From Clostridia bacterium (lineage in GTDB: Bacteria > Bacillota > Clostridia > Oscillospirales > CAG-272): 5,348 nt of DNA. The stretch is from assembly GCA_017407375.1 (NCBI GenBank), contig JAFQWT010000123.1:1-5348 (forward strand), in the 5' to 3' direction. Below, piece after piece: positions 1 to 5,348 of the stretch. Under the pieces are notes generated by a model, which was not told where the DNA came from, made no database searches, and saw nothing but the letters and a program-made list of their open reading frames with translations. The first letter of the stretch is position 1. Each line of letters begins with the position of its first letter. The position numbers were made by a program, and so were the translations under genes.

Positions 1-1901
1 AGGGTGCGGAGCCCCGGGGCACGGGCGGTCACGGCACGGTGGAGCGCCTCCCCGTAGAGGAACGAGGGGCAAAAGACCATATAATTGCCCCGCCGCGCCC
101 GCACCGTGGCAAGGACCGCCTCGGCAACCTCGGAGAGGGTCTGCTCGCGGTCGGCGTAGCGCGTGCTGATCTTATCCATCACCGCCACGGCGAGGTTATC
201 GCGGAGGAAGGGGGATGGCAGCTCCAGCACCTCGTCCTCGCGCTCACCGCCCAGGGTATCGCGGTAGTAGGCGATCGGCGAGAGGGTGGCCGAGAAGAGG
301 ACGGCGCTTTTGCCGTCACCAAGGCAGCGCGAGACCACCCCCGCAGGGTCAAGGCAGAGCGTGCGGACCGAGACCCCGCCCGCCGCGGTCCGTGTGACCT
401 CCAGGCGGAAGCCCGCGTCGTAAGCGGAAAGAGTGTCAAGTATTGTTTTCATTTCGTAATAAAACGAGCGGACGGGCTTGCGCAGCTCCTCGGGGAGGGC
501 GCGGCGGTCACGCATCAGCGTGCCGAGCGGTGTGAGCAGCTCCCCAAGGGTGAGGGGGAGCCACTCGGGAAGGGTGCGGAGCATGGTCGGCCCCTCCTCG
601 GCGGGGGCGGGAGCCAGCGAGAGAAGGAGGCGGCAAAGCTCGTCCCGCGCGGCGCGGGCCTCGGCAAGAGCAGTCTCCCCCTCCTTCGGCTCGGGGAGGG
701 GGGCGGCGGCGAGGGCCTCGGTCGTGAGGGTGACGGTGTAGGTATCGCGGATGCGGTCGCCAAGGTTGTGCGCCTCATCGATGAGGAAGGCAAAGCGACC
801 GCCGAGCGAGAAGAAGCGCCCAAGGCGCACGGCGGGGTCAAAGAGGTAGTTATAGTCGCAGATGATAACGTCGGACAGGGAGCTGTACGAAAGCGAAAGC
901 TCGTGGGGGCAAACGCCGTGGCGGGTGGCGGCGGCCACGATCTCCTCAGGGCCGATCAGGGGGCGCTCCAGCGCCAAAAGCTCCGAGAGTGCCTGCTCCT
1001 CCCGTGCCGCGCCCGCGCGGCGCTTTTCGCAGGGGGTCCCCTCGCGGCAGGGCACGCCGCGGCGGGCGCAGAGGCGCTCCTTGGAGGCAAGCAGGACCGC
1101 GCGGAGCGCCCCGTCCTTACCGAGCAGGGCGGCCGTCTCTCCCGCCATGCGGGCGGCGGTGGCCTTGGCGGTGAGGTAAAAGACCTTATCGCACCTTCCC
1201 TCCCCCATCGCGCGGACGGCGGGGTAGAGGGTGGAGACCGTCTTACCGATGCCTGTGGGGGCCGAGGCAAAGAGGCGCTTGCCGCGAGAGATGGCGCGGA
1301 AGACGGCGCTCATCAGCTCCTCCTGGCCGAGGCGGGTCTCGGGGTACGGAAAGCGGAGGCGGCGCATGGCGGGCAGACGGCGGCGGACACGCACCAGCTC
1401 GTGCCCCGCAAAGAGAAAGAGGGGGGCCATGACCCTCTCGAGAAAGGCGGAAAGCTTTTTCGGCGTTACGCTCTCGCGGACGGTGGCGGTACGGCCGAGG
1501 GTGGGGCTGTGGAAAAGGAGGAGAAGGCGCGGCGGCGTCCGCCCCTCAAGGCAGGAGGCAGCCAGGTAGGCCAGCGCCCGCGCGGTGCGGACGGCGGCAG
1601 GGTCGGGGGTCTCGGGGGCGCCCTCCACCACGGCGAGGAGGGTGAGCGTGCGCTCACGCCCCGTCCCCTCTACGGCATCGGCCGTGGCCGTGAGACGGAA
1701 GGTGTGGTCACCCGACGGCAGGCGGCATTCGAGAGGGACGCCCGCCTCGGAAAGGCCCAGCCGGGCGCGGAGGGCGGCATCGGCACGGCGGAGGGGAAGC
1801 AGGTCCTCCGTGGGCGAGGTGCCAAGGTAATGCAAAAGAGAGAAGGCAACGGCCTCCTCGGCGGTGACATGGATCTCACCGCTTTCCTGACAGTAGCGCA
1901 C
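1..1901 (-). CDS. DinG/XPD-like iron-sulfur DNA helicase with degenerate PD-(D/E)XK N-terminus (partial, C-terminus outside window)
   Basis: This encodes an ATP-dependent superfamily 2 helicase of the Rad3/XPD/DinG group, expected to unwind DNA 5'-to-3' in repair or in resolving unusual structures. I read 633 codons without a stop; from memory, clostridial relatives run to nearly 800 residues, so roughly 150 should lie beyond base 1. Domains in order: a PD-(D/E)XK-like region (about 1-170); a Q-motif region FPYPETRLGQ (184-193); Walker A APTGIGKT (214-221, Lys220); four candidate Fe-S cysteines (278, 285, 291, 331); IICDYNYLFDP just before the DEAH box (375-378); motif III SAT (537-539); and the start of the second motor domain (NYMVFCPSF from 606). 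Motifs V and VI are not in the window. The GTG start at 1901-1899 is chosen because AAGGAGG lies 8 bases upstream. The nuclease-like region seems to lack its catalytic Glu-x-Lys. The family assignment is firm; the cellular role is inferred. Confidence 0.93.
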   Translation of the reverse strand, partial: MRYCQESGEIHVTAEEAVAFSLLHYLGTSPTEDLLPLRRADAALRARLGLSEAGVPLECRLPSGDHTFRLTATADAVEGTGRERTLTLLAVVEGAPETPDPAAVRTARALAYLAASCLEGRTPPRLLLLFHSPTLGRTATVRESVTPKKLSAFLERVMAPLFLFAGHELVRVRRRLPAMRRLRFPYPETRLGQEELMSAVFRAISRGKRLFASAPTGIGKTVSTLYPAVRAMGEGRCDKVFYLTAKATAARMAGETAALLGKDGALRAVLLASKERLCARRGVPCREGTPCEKRRAGAAREEQALSELLALERPLIGPEEIVAAATRHGVCPHELSLSYSSLSDVIICDYNYLFDPAVRLGRFFSLGGRFAFLIDEAHNLGDRIRDTYTVTLTTEALAAAPLPEPKEGETALAEARAARDELCRLLLSLAPAPAEEGPTMLRTLPEWLPLTLGELLTPLGTLMRDRRALPEELRKPVRSFYYEMKTILDTLSAYDAGFRLEVTRTAAGGVSVRTLCLDPAGVVSRCLGDGKSAVLFSATLSPIAYYRDTLGGEREDEVLELPSPFLRDNLAVAVMDKISTRYADREQTLSEVAEAVLATVRARRGNYMVFCPSFLYGEALHRAVTARAPGLRT

Positions 1902-1909
1902 GCGTCCTC

Positions 1910-1916
1910 CCTCCTT
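1910..1916 (-). promoter_or_regulatory. Shine-Dalgarno site of the helicase
   Basis: On the minus strand this reads AAGGAGG, a seven-base match to the 16S anti-Shine-Dalgarno sequence. It ends 8 bases before the GTG at 1901-1899. It decides the start: no in-frame ATG with a comparable site is seen nearby, and the protein homology begins within a few residues of this GTG. Confidence 0.85.
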
Positions 1917-1931
1917 TCCTCGGATACCTTT

Positions 1932-1960
1932 ATTGTACCACAGGCGGCGGGGCGTGTCAA
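1932..1960 (-). promoter_or_regulatory. Vegetative sigma-70/SigA-type promoter for the helicase
   Basis: On the minus strand TTGACA (1960-1955) is followed after exactly 17 bases by TACAAT (1937-1932). TGG sits immediately before the -10, giving an extended -10. Transcription should begin near 1925, leaving a leader of about 24 bases that contains the AAGGAGG site. The -35 is a full consensus match and the -10 misses by one base. It stands back to back with the transporter promoter, with 23 bases between the two -35 boxes. Confidence 0.85.
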
Positions 1961-1983
1961 GAAAAAGGGGGCGGCGGGCCGTA

Positions 1984-2012
1984 TTGACTTTCCCGCGGGG
2001 CAGTGGTATAAT
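1984..2012 (+). promoter_or_regulatory. Vegetative sigma-70/SigA-type promoter for the transporter-protease-tadA operon
   Basis: TTGACT (1984-1989), a 17-base spacer and a perfect TATAAT (2007-2012), with TGG directly before the -10 as an extended element. The predicted transcript start is near 2019, giving a leader of about 25 bases before the ATG at 2044 that includes the ribosome site AAGGA (2030-2034). No operator-like inverted repeat is evident, so the simplest reading is constitutive expression. Confidence 0.88.
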
Positions 2013-2043
2013 CGGGTAGATACACTTGTAAGGATTTTTATCT

Positions 2044-2966
2044 ATGAAAAAAAGCATGAAGGGGAGCGCCATGCTCCTTGTGGGCGCGATGATCTGGGGC
2101 TTTGCCTTTGCCGCGCAGGATATCATTGCCGACTCCGTGGGCGTCTTCACCTGCGGGGCCGTGCGCTCTCTCATTGCCACGGTGGTGCTTTCGCTGGCCG
2201 TGCTCCTTTTTGACCGTTGGGAGAAGAACGGGCGCTTTCTTTTCTCGCGCTCACGCCGCCCGCTGACGAGGGGTGAGCTTTTGGGAGGGGTGGCGTGCGG
2301 CACGGCACTGGCGGTGGCCTCGGCCTTTCAGCAGGCGGGCATCGGCCTTTCGGGGGCGAGCAAGGGCTCCTTCATCACGGCGCTTTACGTCGTGCTGGTC
2401 CCCCTGGCGGGGGCGGTCCTCTTCCACCGCCGCATCGGCGGGCGCCTTTGGCTCTCGGTGGTCATTGCCATCGTGGGGCTCGGGCTCATACGCTCAGTGC
2501 CGACCTTACGCTGGCGGTCGGGGATGCGCTCCTTCTCTGCTGTGCCCTCTGCTTTTGCGCGCAGATCCTGCTTGTCGACCGCTTTCTCCCCACCTCGGAC
2601 GGGGTGCGCCTTTCGATGGTGCAGTTTGCCACCTGCACGGTCCTGAATACCGTTCTGGCGCTCCTTTTTGAGGAGATCTCCTTCGCCGCGATCGGCGAGG
2701 TGATCTGGCCCCTCCTTTACCTTGGCGTGATGTCCAGCGGCTGCGCCTATACCCTGCAGATCCTCGGTCAGCGGTATTGCCCGCCTGCCCCCGCGGCGAT
2801 CCTGATGAGCACCGAGTCGCTCTTTGGCGTGCTCGGCGCGGCGATCTTCCTTGGGGAGGTGCTGTCGGTGCGCGAGTACGTTGGCTGTGCCGTCGTCTTT
2901 TTGGCGGTGATCCTCTCCCAGCTGCCAAGCGGCAGTAAGGAGGCGAAGGGAGGTCCGCCCGCATGA
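2044..2966 (+). pseudogene. EamA/DMT-family transporter, disrupted by a single-base frameshift
   Basis: This is a drug/metabolite-transporter superfamily permease with two EamA repeats, expected to have about 10 membrane helices in the cytoplasmic membrane. The substrate is unknown. The first repeat starts at ATG 2044 (AAGGA 9 bases upstream) with the typical GAMIWGFAF in helix 1, and reads to about residue 150 (GLGLIR, near 2493). That frame then runs into an Arg/Ser-rich tail and stops at 2646. The second repeat continues in another frame from about 2496 (ADLTLAVGD, ILLVDRF) to TGA 2964-2966. The span is 923 bases, one short of 308 codons, so adding one base near 2488-2502 would restore a normal 307-residue protein. 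No classic slippery heptamer is visible. Because the second half keeps its family motifs and its ATGA overlap with the next gene, the break is either very recent or a sequencing or assembly error. Confidence 0.85.
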
Positions 2967-3754
2967 AGCCGCGCCCCCTCTTTCTCTCGCTCCTCCTCTT
3001 TGCCCAGCTGGCCGTTTCCCTGACGGTGGGCGGCCTTGGCGGGGAGCTTTGGCGGCGCCTCGGCATGGCGCTCTCCCTCCTTTTGCCGCTCGTCTTTTTC
3101 CTCCGCGCGCCCGAGGGAACGCGGCGCCCTTCGCTCCTTCCGAAAAGCAAAAAGGGGTATCGGGCGCTCTACCTTCTCCCGCTTTTTGTTCTGATAACGG
3201 CGGGGGTCTCGATCGCCTGGGGGGCGCTTTGCGCGTGGCTCGGCATCCCCATTAGGGGCGCGGAGCCCTACGGCGTTTTCGGCCTTTCGCTTCTTCTTGA
3301 CGCGCTCCTGCCCGCCGTTTGCGAGGAGATCTTTTGCCGCGGCGCGCTGTTTGCCGTCCTCCGTCCGATGGGGCGCAGGACCGCCGTTTACGGCTCGGCA
3401 CTTCTGTTTGCCATGATGCACGCCAGCGTTGCCCAGATCCCCTACGCCTTTGCGGCGGGACTGCTCTTAGCCCTCTTGATGGAGGGGACGGGAGCCCTTC
3501 TCCTTCCCATCCTCTTTCACCTGGCAAACAACCTCACCTCGCTCCTTCTCCTTTTCGGGGCCTCCGTCCCCTGGGTCTACGGGATCCTGGGTGTCCTTGC
3601 GGCCCTTGGGCTTTTCCTCCTTCTCCGCACGGCGAAAAGGGAGGCGTGGGCGCTCCCCGCGGCCGAGGAGAGTGAGCGTGGGGCGCTCCGTGAGCTTGTG
3701 CTTTCCCCGCTCTCGGCCTATCTTGCCGTGATGCTGATCTTTACCGTTTTGTGA
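2963..3754 (+). CDS. CPBP-family (CAAX protease/Abi) intramembrane metalloprotease
   Basis: A 263-residue polytopic membrane protein of the Rce1-like CPBP family, intramembrane proteases that use conserved Glu and His residues. Family motifs in order: EEIFCRG with Glu121, Glu122 and Arg126 (the EExxxR motif); FAMMH with His153; and HLANN with His186 and Asn190. All key residues are present, so it looks catalytically competent. Hydrophobic segments fill most of the chain. A charged stretch near 222-245 precedes a last hydrophobic tail. The start overlaps the transporter stop (ATGA), with AGGGAGG 9 bases upstream, which suggests translational coupling. Bacterial members vary widely (bacteriocin self-immunity, peptide processing, unknown roles). 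There is no prenylation or bacteriocin gene here, so the substrate cannot be named. Confidence 0.93.
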   Translation: MKPRPLFLSLLLFAQLAVSLTVGGLGGELWRRLGMALSLLLPLVFFLRAPEGTRRPSLLPKSKKGYRALYLLPLFVLITAGVSIAWGALCAWLGIPIRGAEPYGVFGLSLLLDALLPAVCEEIFCRGALFAVLRPMGRRTAVYGSALLFAMMHASVAQIPYAFAAGLLLALLMEGTGALLLPILFHLANNLTSLLLLFGASVPWVYGILGVLAALGLFLLLRTAKREAWALPAAEESERGALRELVLSPLSAYLAVMLIFTVL

Positions 3755-3758
3755 GGTG
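3753..3758 (+). promoter_or_regulatory. Shine-Dalgarno site of tadA
   Basis: GAGGTG matches the anti-Shine-Dalgarno core and ends 4 bases before ATG 3763. It lies across the stop codon of the protease gene. It favours ATG 3763 over an in-frame GTG at 3751, which has no purine-rich site upstream and would add four residues not expected in the family. Confidence 0.7.
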
Positions 3759-3762
3759 CCGA

Positions 3763-4218
3763 ATGGACAGAGAAAACGAGGATATCCTCTATATGCGTGA
3801 GGCGCTGGCCCTGGCGCGCGAGGCGGCCGAGGCGGACGAGGTGCCCGTGGGCGCCGTGATCGTTTACGAGGGGCGCATCATTGCGCGCTCGCGCAACCGC
3901 CGCGAGACCGACAAGCTGGCGACCCACCACGCCGAGCTTTTGGCGATCGAGGAGGCGTGCCGCGTGCGCGGCGGCTGGCGCCTGCCCGACTGCACGCTTT
4001 ACGTTACCCTGGAGCCCTGCCCGATGTGCGGCGGTGCCATCGTTATGGCGCGCCTTCCGCGGGTGGTGTACGGCGCCCCCGACAGGCGCGGGGGGGTCTT
4101 TGGCTCGGCGGTCGACTTCAACGCCCTCTCCTTCAACCACCGCCCCGAGGTCACGGGGGGCGTGCTGGCCGAGGAGTGCGCCGCCGTCCTTAGCGACTAT
4201 TTCCGCAAAAAGCGGTGA
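3763..4218 (+). CDS. tadA: tRNA-specific adenosine deaminase TadA
   Basis: This enzyme deaminates adenosine 34 of tRNA-Arg(ACG) to inosine, so that one tRNA can read CGU, CGC and CGA. The 151-residue length fits the family. Visible motifs: EVPVGAVIV near the N-terminus (26-34), the zinc and catalytic motif HAE (56-58: zinc-ligand His56, proton-shuttle Glu58), and PCPMC (85-89), whose Cys86 and Cys89 complete zinc binding. The spacing matches E. coli TadA closely. The related guanine and cytidine deaminases are less likely given the EVPVGAVIV and LEPCPMCGGAIVMAR block. It begins 8 bases after the protease stop codon and is the last gene before a terminator, so it is probably transcribed from the promoter at 1984-2012. 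A broken first cistron would still allow transcription, but polarity could lower the yield. Confidence 0.96.
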   Translation: MDRENEDILYMREALALAREAAEADEVPVGAVIVYEGRIIARSRNRRETDKLATHHAELLAIEEACRVRGGWRLPDCTLYVTLEPCPMCGGAIVMARLPRVVYGAPDRRGGVFGSAVDFNALSFNHRPEVTGGVLAEECAAVLSDYFRKKR

Positions 4219-4262
4219 CGCGGGCGCTCTCTTGGGGAATAATTGAAAAGAATACTTTACAG

Positions 4263-4294
4263 AAAGCGGCCCTCCGTGCGGGAGAGCCGCTTTT
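4263..4294 (+). terminator. Rho-independent terminator after tadA
   Basis: A hairpin with an 8-base-pair outer stem (AAAGCGGC at 4263-4270 with GCCGCTTT at 4286-4293), one C-A mismatch, four further pairs (CTCC with GGAG) and a five-base loop. The 3' arm ends in TTTT (4291-4294). The T run is short and the 5' arm begins with AAA. It lies 44 bases past the tadA stop and ends 34 bases before the rimM -35 box, so it separates the two transcription units. The rest of the gap (4219-4262 and 4295-4328) shows nothing else I can support. Confidence 0.8.
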
Positions 4295-4328
4295 CGCTTG
4301 CGGCGGGACGACACTTTGCGAAAAGGAC

Positions 4329-4357
4329 TTGAATTTTTTGGCTTTTCGTGGTATAGT
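4329..4357 (+). promoter_or_regulatory. Vegetative sigma-70/SigA-type promoter for rimM-trmD
   Basis: TTGAAT (4329-4334), 17 bases, TATAGT (4352-4357), with TGG directly before the -10. Only six bases separate the -10 from ATG 4364, so the usual start point, about seven bases past the -10, falls on or next to the A of the start codon. A second AT-rich hexamer, TATACT (4358-4363), has no -35 at a usable distance. Confidence 0.75.
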
Positions 4358-4363
4358 TATACT

Positions 4364-4876
4364 ATGAAGTGTGAATATCTGGAATGCGGTAAGGTTCTGG
4401 CACCCCACGGAGTGCGGGGGGCCATGAAGATCGACTGCTGGTGCGACACCCCCGCGGTGGCCGCCGCCCTCCCCGCCCTCTACCTTAAGGACGGCGGGAA
4501 ATACACGGGCCTGCGGCTGCTGCACGCCTCACCCTACAAGGGGGGTCTGCTCGTCACGGTCGAGGGGATCGGAGATCCCGAGGCGGCCGCCGCCCTGCGC
4601 GGCCGTGTGCTGTACGCACGGCGAGAGGATCTTGACCCCCGCGGTGAGCGCGTGTTTTACGCCGAGACCTACGGGCTCCCCGTGTTTGACGTGGACACGG
4701 GGCGAACACTTGGCCGTGTGCGGGAGGTGGACACCTCGCGAAAAACGGTGCTTTACGTCATCACCACCGAGGGGGGCGAGGTCCTTTTGCCCGATGCCCC
4801 CGTATTTATAAAGGAGATCGATGTCGAACGCGGGCTTTTCGTGCGTCCGATACCCGGGCTTTTTGATGAGATTTGA
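4364..4876 (+). CDS. rimM: 16S rRNA processing / ribosome maturation factor RimM
   Basis: RimM binds ribosomal protein S19 and the 30S head and is needed for efficient maturation of the 3' domain of 16S rRNA. The 170-residue length is typical. The N-terminal beta-barrel carries GKVLAPHGVRGAMKI (residues 9-23), matching the family's GKI-x-x-PHG-x-x-G signature. The C-terminal PRC-barrel begins near FYAETYGLPVFD and runs through GEVLLP to the closing PIPGLFDEI. ATG 4364 is chosen because the family signature begins a few residues later. An in-frame ATG at 4298 would add 22 unrelated residues and lies upstream of the promoter. No Shine-Dalgarno site precedes 4364, so translation may be leaderless. 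It overlaps trmD by 11 bases. Confidence 0.95.
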   Translation: MKCEYLECGKVLAPHGVRGAMKIDCWCDTPAVAAALPALYLKDGGKYTGLRLLHASPYKGGLLVTVEGIGDPEAAAALRGRVLYARREDLDPRGERVFYAETYGLPVFDVDTGRTLGRVREVDTSRKTVLYVITTEGGEVLLPDAPVFIKEIDVERGLFVRPIPGLFDEI

Positions 4877-5348
4877 GATCATGACGCTGTTCCCCGAATT
4901 TATGGAGACCTTCCTCTCGTACAGCATTCTCGGGCGGGCGGTCAAGGCGGGATGCTTTTCCTTCCGTTGCCACAACATCCGCGACTTTTCGGAGAACAAG
5001 CATAGAAACGTGGACGATACCCCCTACGGCGGCGGTGCCGGCATGCTGATGGCGGCGCCCCCGATCGTTGCCTGCTATGAGGCCCTGATGAGGGATGCCG
5101 CCGAGGGCGAGCGCACGCGGGTGATCTACCTTTCACCGCGCGGCCGCCGCTTTGACGAGGCCATGGCAAGGGAGCTTTCGACCCTTGACCGCCTGGTCCT
5201 GCTTTGCGGACACTACGAGGGGGTGGACGAGCGCGCGATCGAGGCGATCGGTGCCGAGGAGGTGTCGATCGGTGACTTTGTGCTTTCAGGCGGAGAGACA
5301 GCGGCCTGCGTTGTGACCGATGCCGTGGCGCGCCTTTTGCCCGGGGTC
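4866..5348 (+). CDS. trmD: tRNA (guanine37-N1)-methyltransferase TrmD (partial, C-terminus outside window)
   Basis: TrmD uses S-adenosylmethionine to methylate G37 next to the anticodon of tRNAs reading CUN, CCN and CGG codons, which prevents +1 frameshifting. It is a SPOUT-class enzyme with a trefoil-knot SAM site. The first 161 residues are visible; the family usually has about 240-255. Motifs: MRFEIMTLFPE at the start, DDTPYGGGAGM (50-60), YLSPRG (88-93), LLCGHYEGVDER (112-123) and SIGDFVLSGGE (134-144), which together form the knot and SAM pocket, then ARLLPGV at the window edge. The C-terminal tRNA-binding domain lies beyond base 5348. ATG 4866 gives the family's exact N-terminus and lies inside the rimM frame. 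I see no Shine-Dalgarno site before it, so translation probably depends on coupling to rimM. Confidence 0.96.
   Translation, partial: MRFEIMTLFPEFMETFLSYSILGRAVKAGCFSFRCHNIRDFSENKHRNVDDTPYGGGAGMLMAAPPIVACYEALMRDAAEGERTRVIYLSPRGRRFDEAMARELSTLDRLVLLCGHYEGVDERAIEAIGAEEVSIGDFVLSGGETAACVVTDAVARLLPGV

Noticed and set aside
1940..1980. G-quadruplex in the G-rich gap between the divergent promoters
   Set aside because: Only three runs of three or more G are present on the plus strand, not the four needed for a standard intramolecular quadruplex.
39..2213. A 724-codon open frame on the plus strand opposite the helicase, extending through the promoter region into the transporter
   Set aside because: Its translation is a Gly/Arg/Glu-rich string with no family resemblance. 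It lies antisense to clear helicase motifs and crosses two good promoters. Long open shadows are expected at this G+C content.
2295..2966. Treating the second transporter half as an independent gene starting at ATG 2295
   Set aside because: Residues from 2295 to about 2495 in that frame are a shadow of the first repeat (Gly/His/Arg-rich), no ribosome site is seen, and only the part after about 2496 is real EamA sequence.
2768..3421. Minus-strand open frame of 217 codons opposite the transporter and protease
   Set aside because: Highly charged low-complexity product without motifs, antisense to two recognisable membrane proteins.
2963..3754. Reading the CPBP (Abi-named) protein as a phage abortive-infection system
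   Set aside because: The Abi label in this family is historical. There is no toxin, antitoxin or other defence gene beside it.
3751..3762. GTG 3751 as the tadA start, overlapping the protease stop as GTGA
   Set aside because: No Shine-Dalgarno upstream. ATG 3763 has GAGGTG four bases before it and gives the usual TadA N-terminus.
4219..4262. A promoter or small RNA between tadA and the terminator
   Set aside because: There is an AT-rich patch (AATAATTGAAAAG) but no paired -35 and -10 at proper spacing and no structured element apart from the terminator.
4298..4363. ATG 4298 as the rimM start
   Set aside because: It would add 22 residues with no family match and lies upstream of the promoter, just after the terminator.

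Overview
The window is an ordinary-looking piece of bacterial chromosome. G+C is high, about two thirds by eye. The gene families point to Bacillota, class Clostridia: a helicase of the clostridial DinG/XPD-like type with an N-terminal PD-(D/E)XK-like region, a CPBP membrane protease, and rimM-trmD with Gram-positive-style Shine-Dalgarno sites. I cannot place the genus from sequence alone.

Layout. Positions 1-1901 (minus strand) hold most of an iron-sulfur superfamily 2 DNA helicase whose C-terminal end lies beyond base 1. A 142-base gap (1902-2043) carries two back-to-back vegetative promoters, one for the helicase and one for a plus-strand operon. That operon runs from an EamA/DMT transporter (2044-2966, broken by a frameshift near 2488-2502), through a CPBP intramembrane protease (2963-3754), to tadA (3763-4218). 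It closes with a hairpin terminator at 4263-4294. A third promoter (4329-4357) then drives rimM (4364-4876) and trmD (4866 to the right edge, partial).

How the genes relate. tadA, rimM and trmD all serve translation: A-to-I editing of the tRNA wobble base, 30S subunit maturation, and m1G37 methylation of tRNA. The transporter and protease are membrane proteins of unknown substrate, linked to tadA by tight spacing and a probable shared transcript. The helicase is a separate divergent unit for DNA repair or nucleic-acid processing.

I found no mobile element, CRISPR array, RNA gene or clearly new system. Points worth a second look are the frameshift at the boundary of the two EamA repeats, a rimM promoter placed so that the mRNA would begin at the start codon, the apparent loss of nuclease catalytic residues in the helicase N-terminus, and a shared extended -10 motif in all three promoters.
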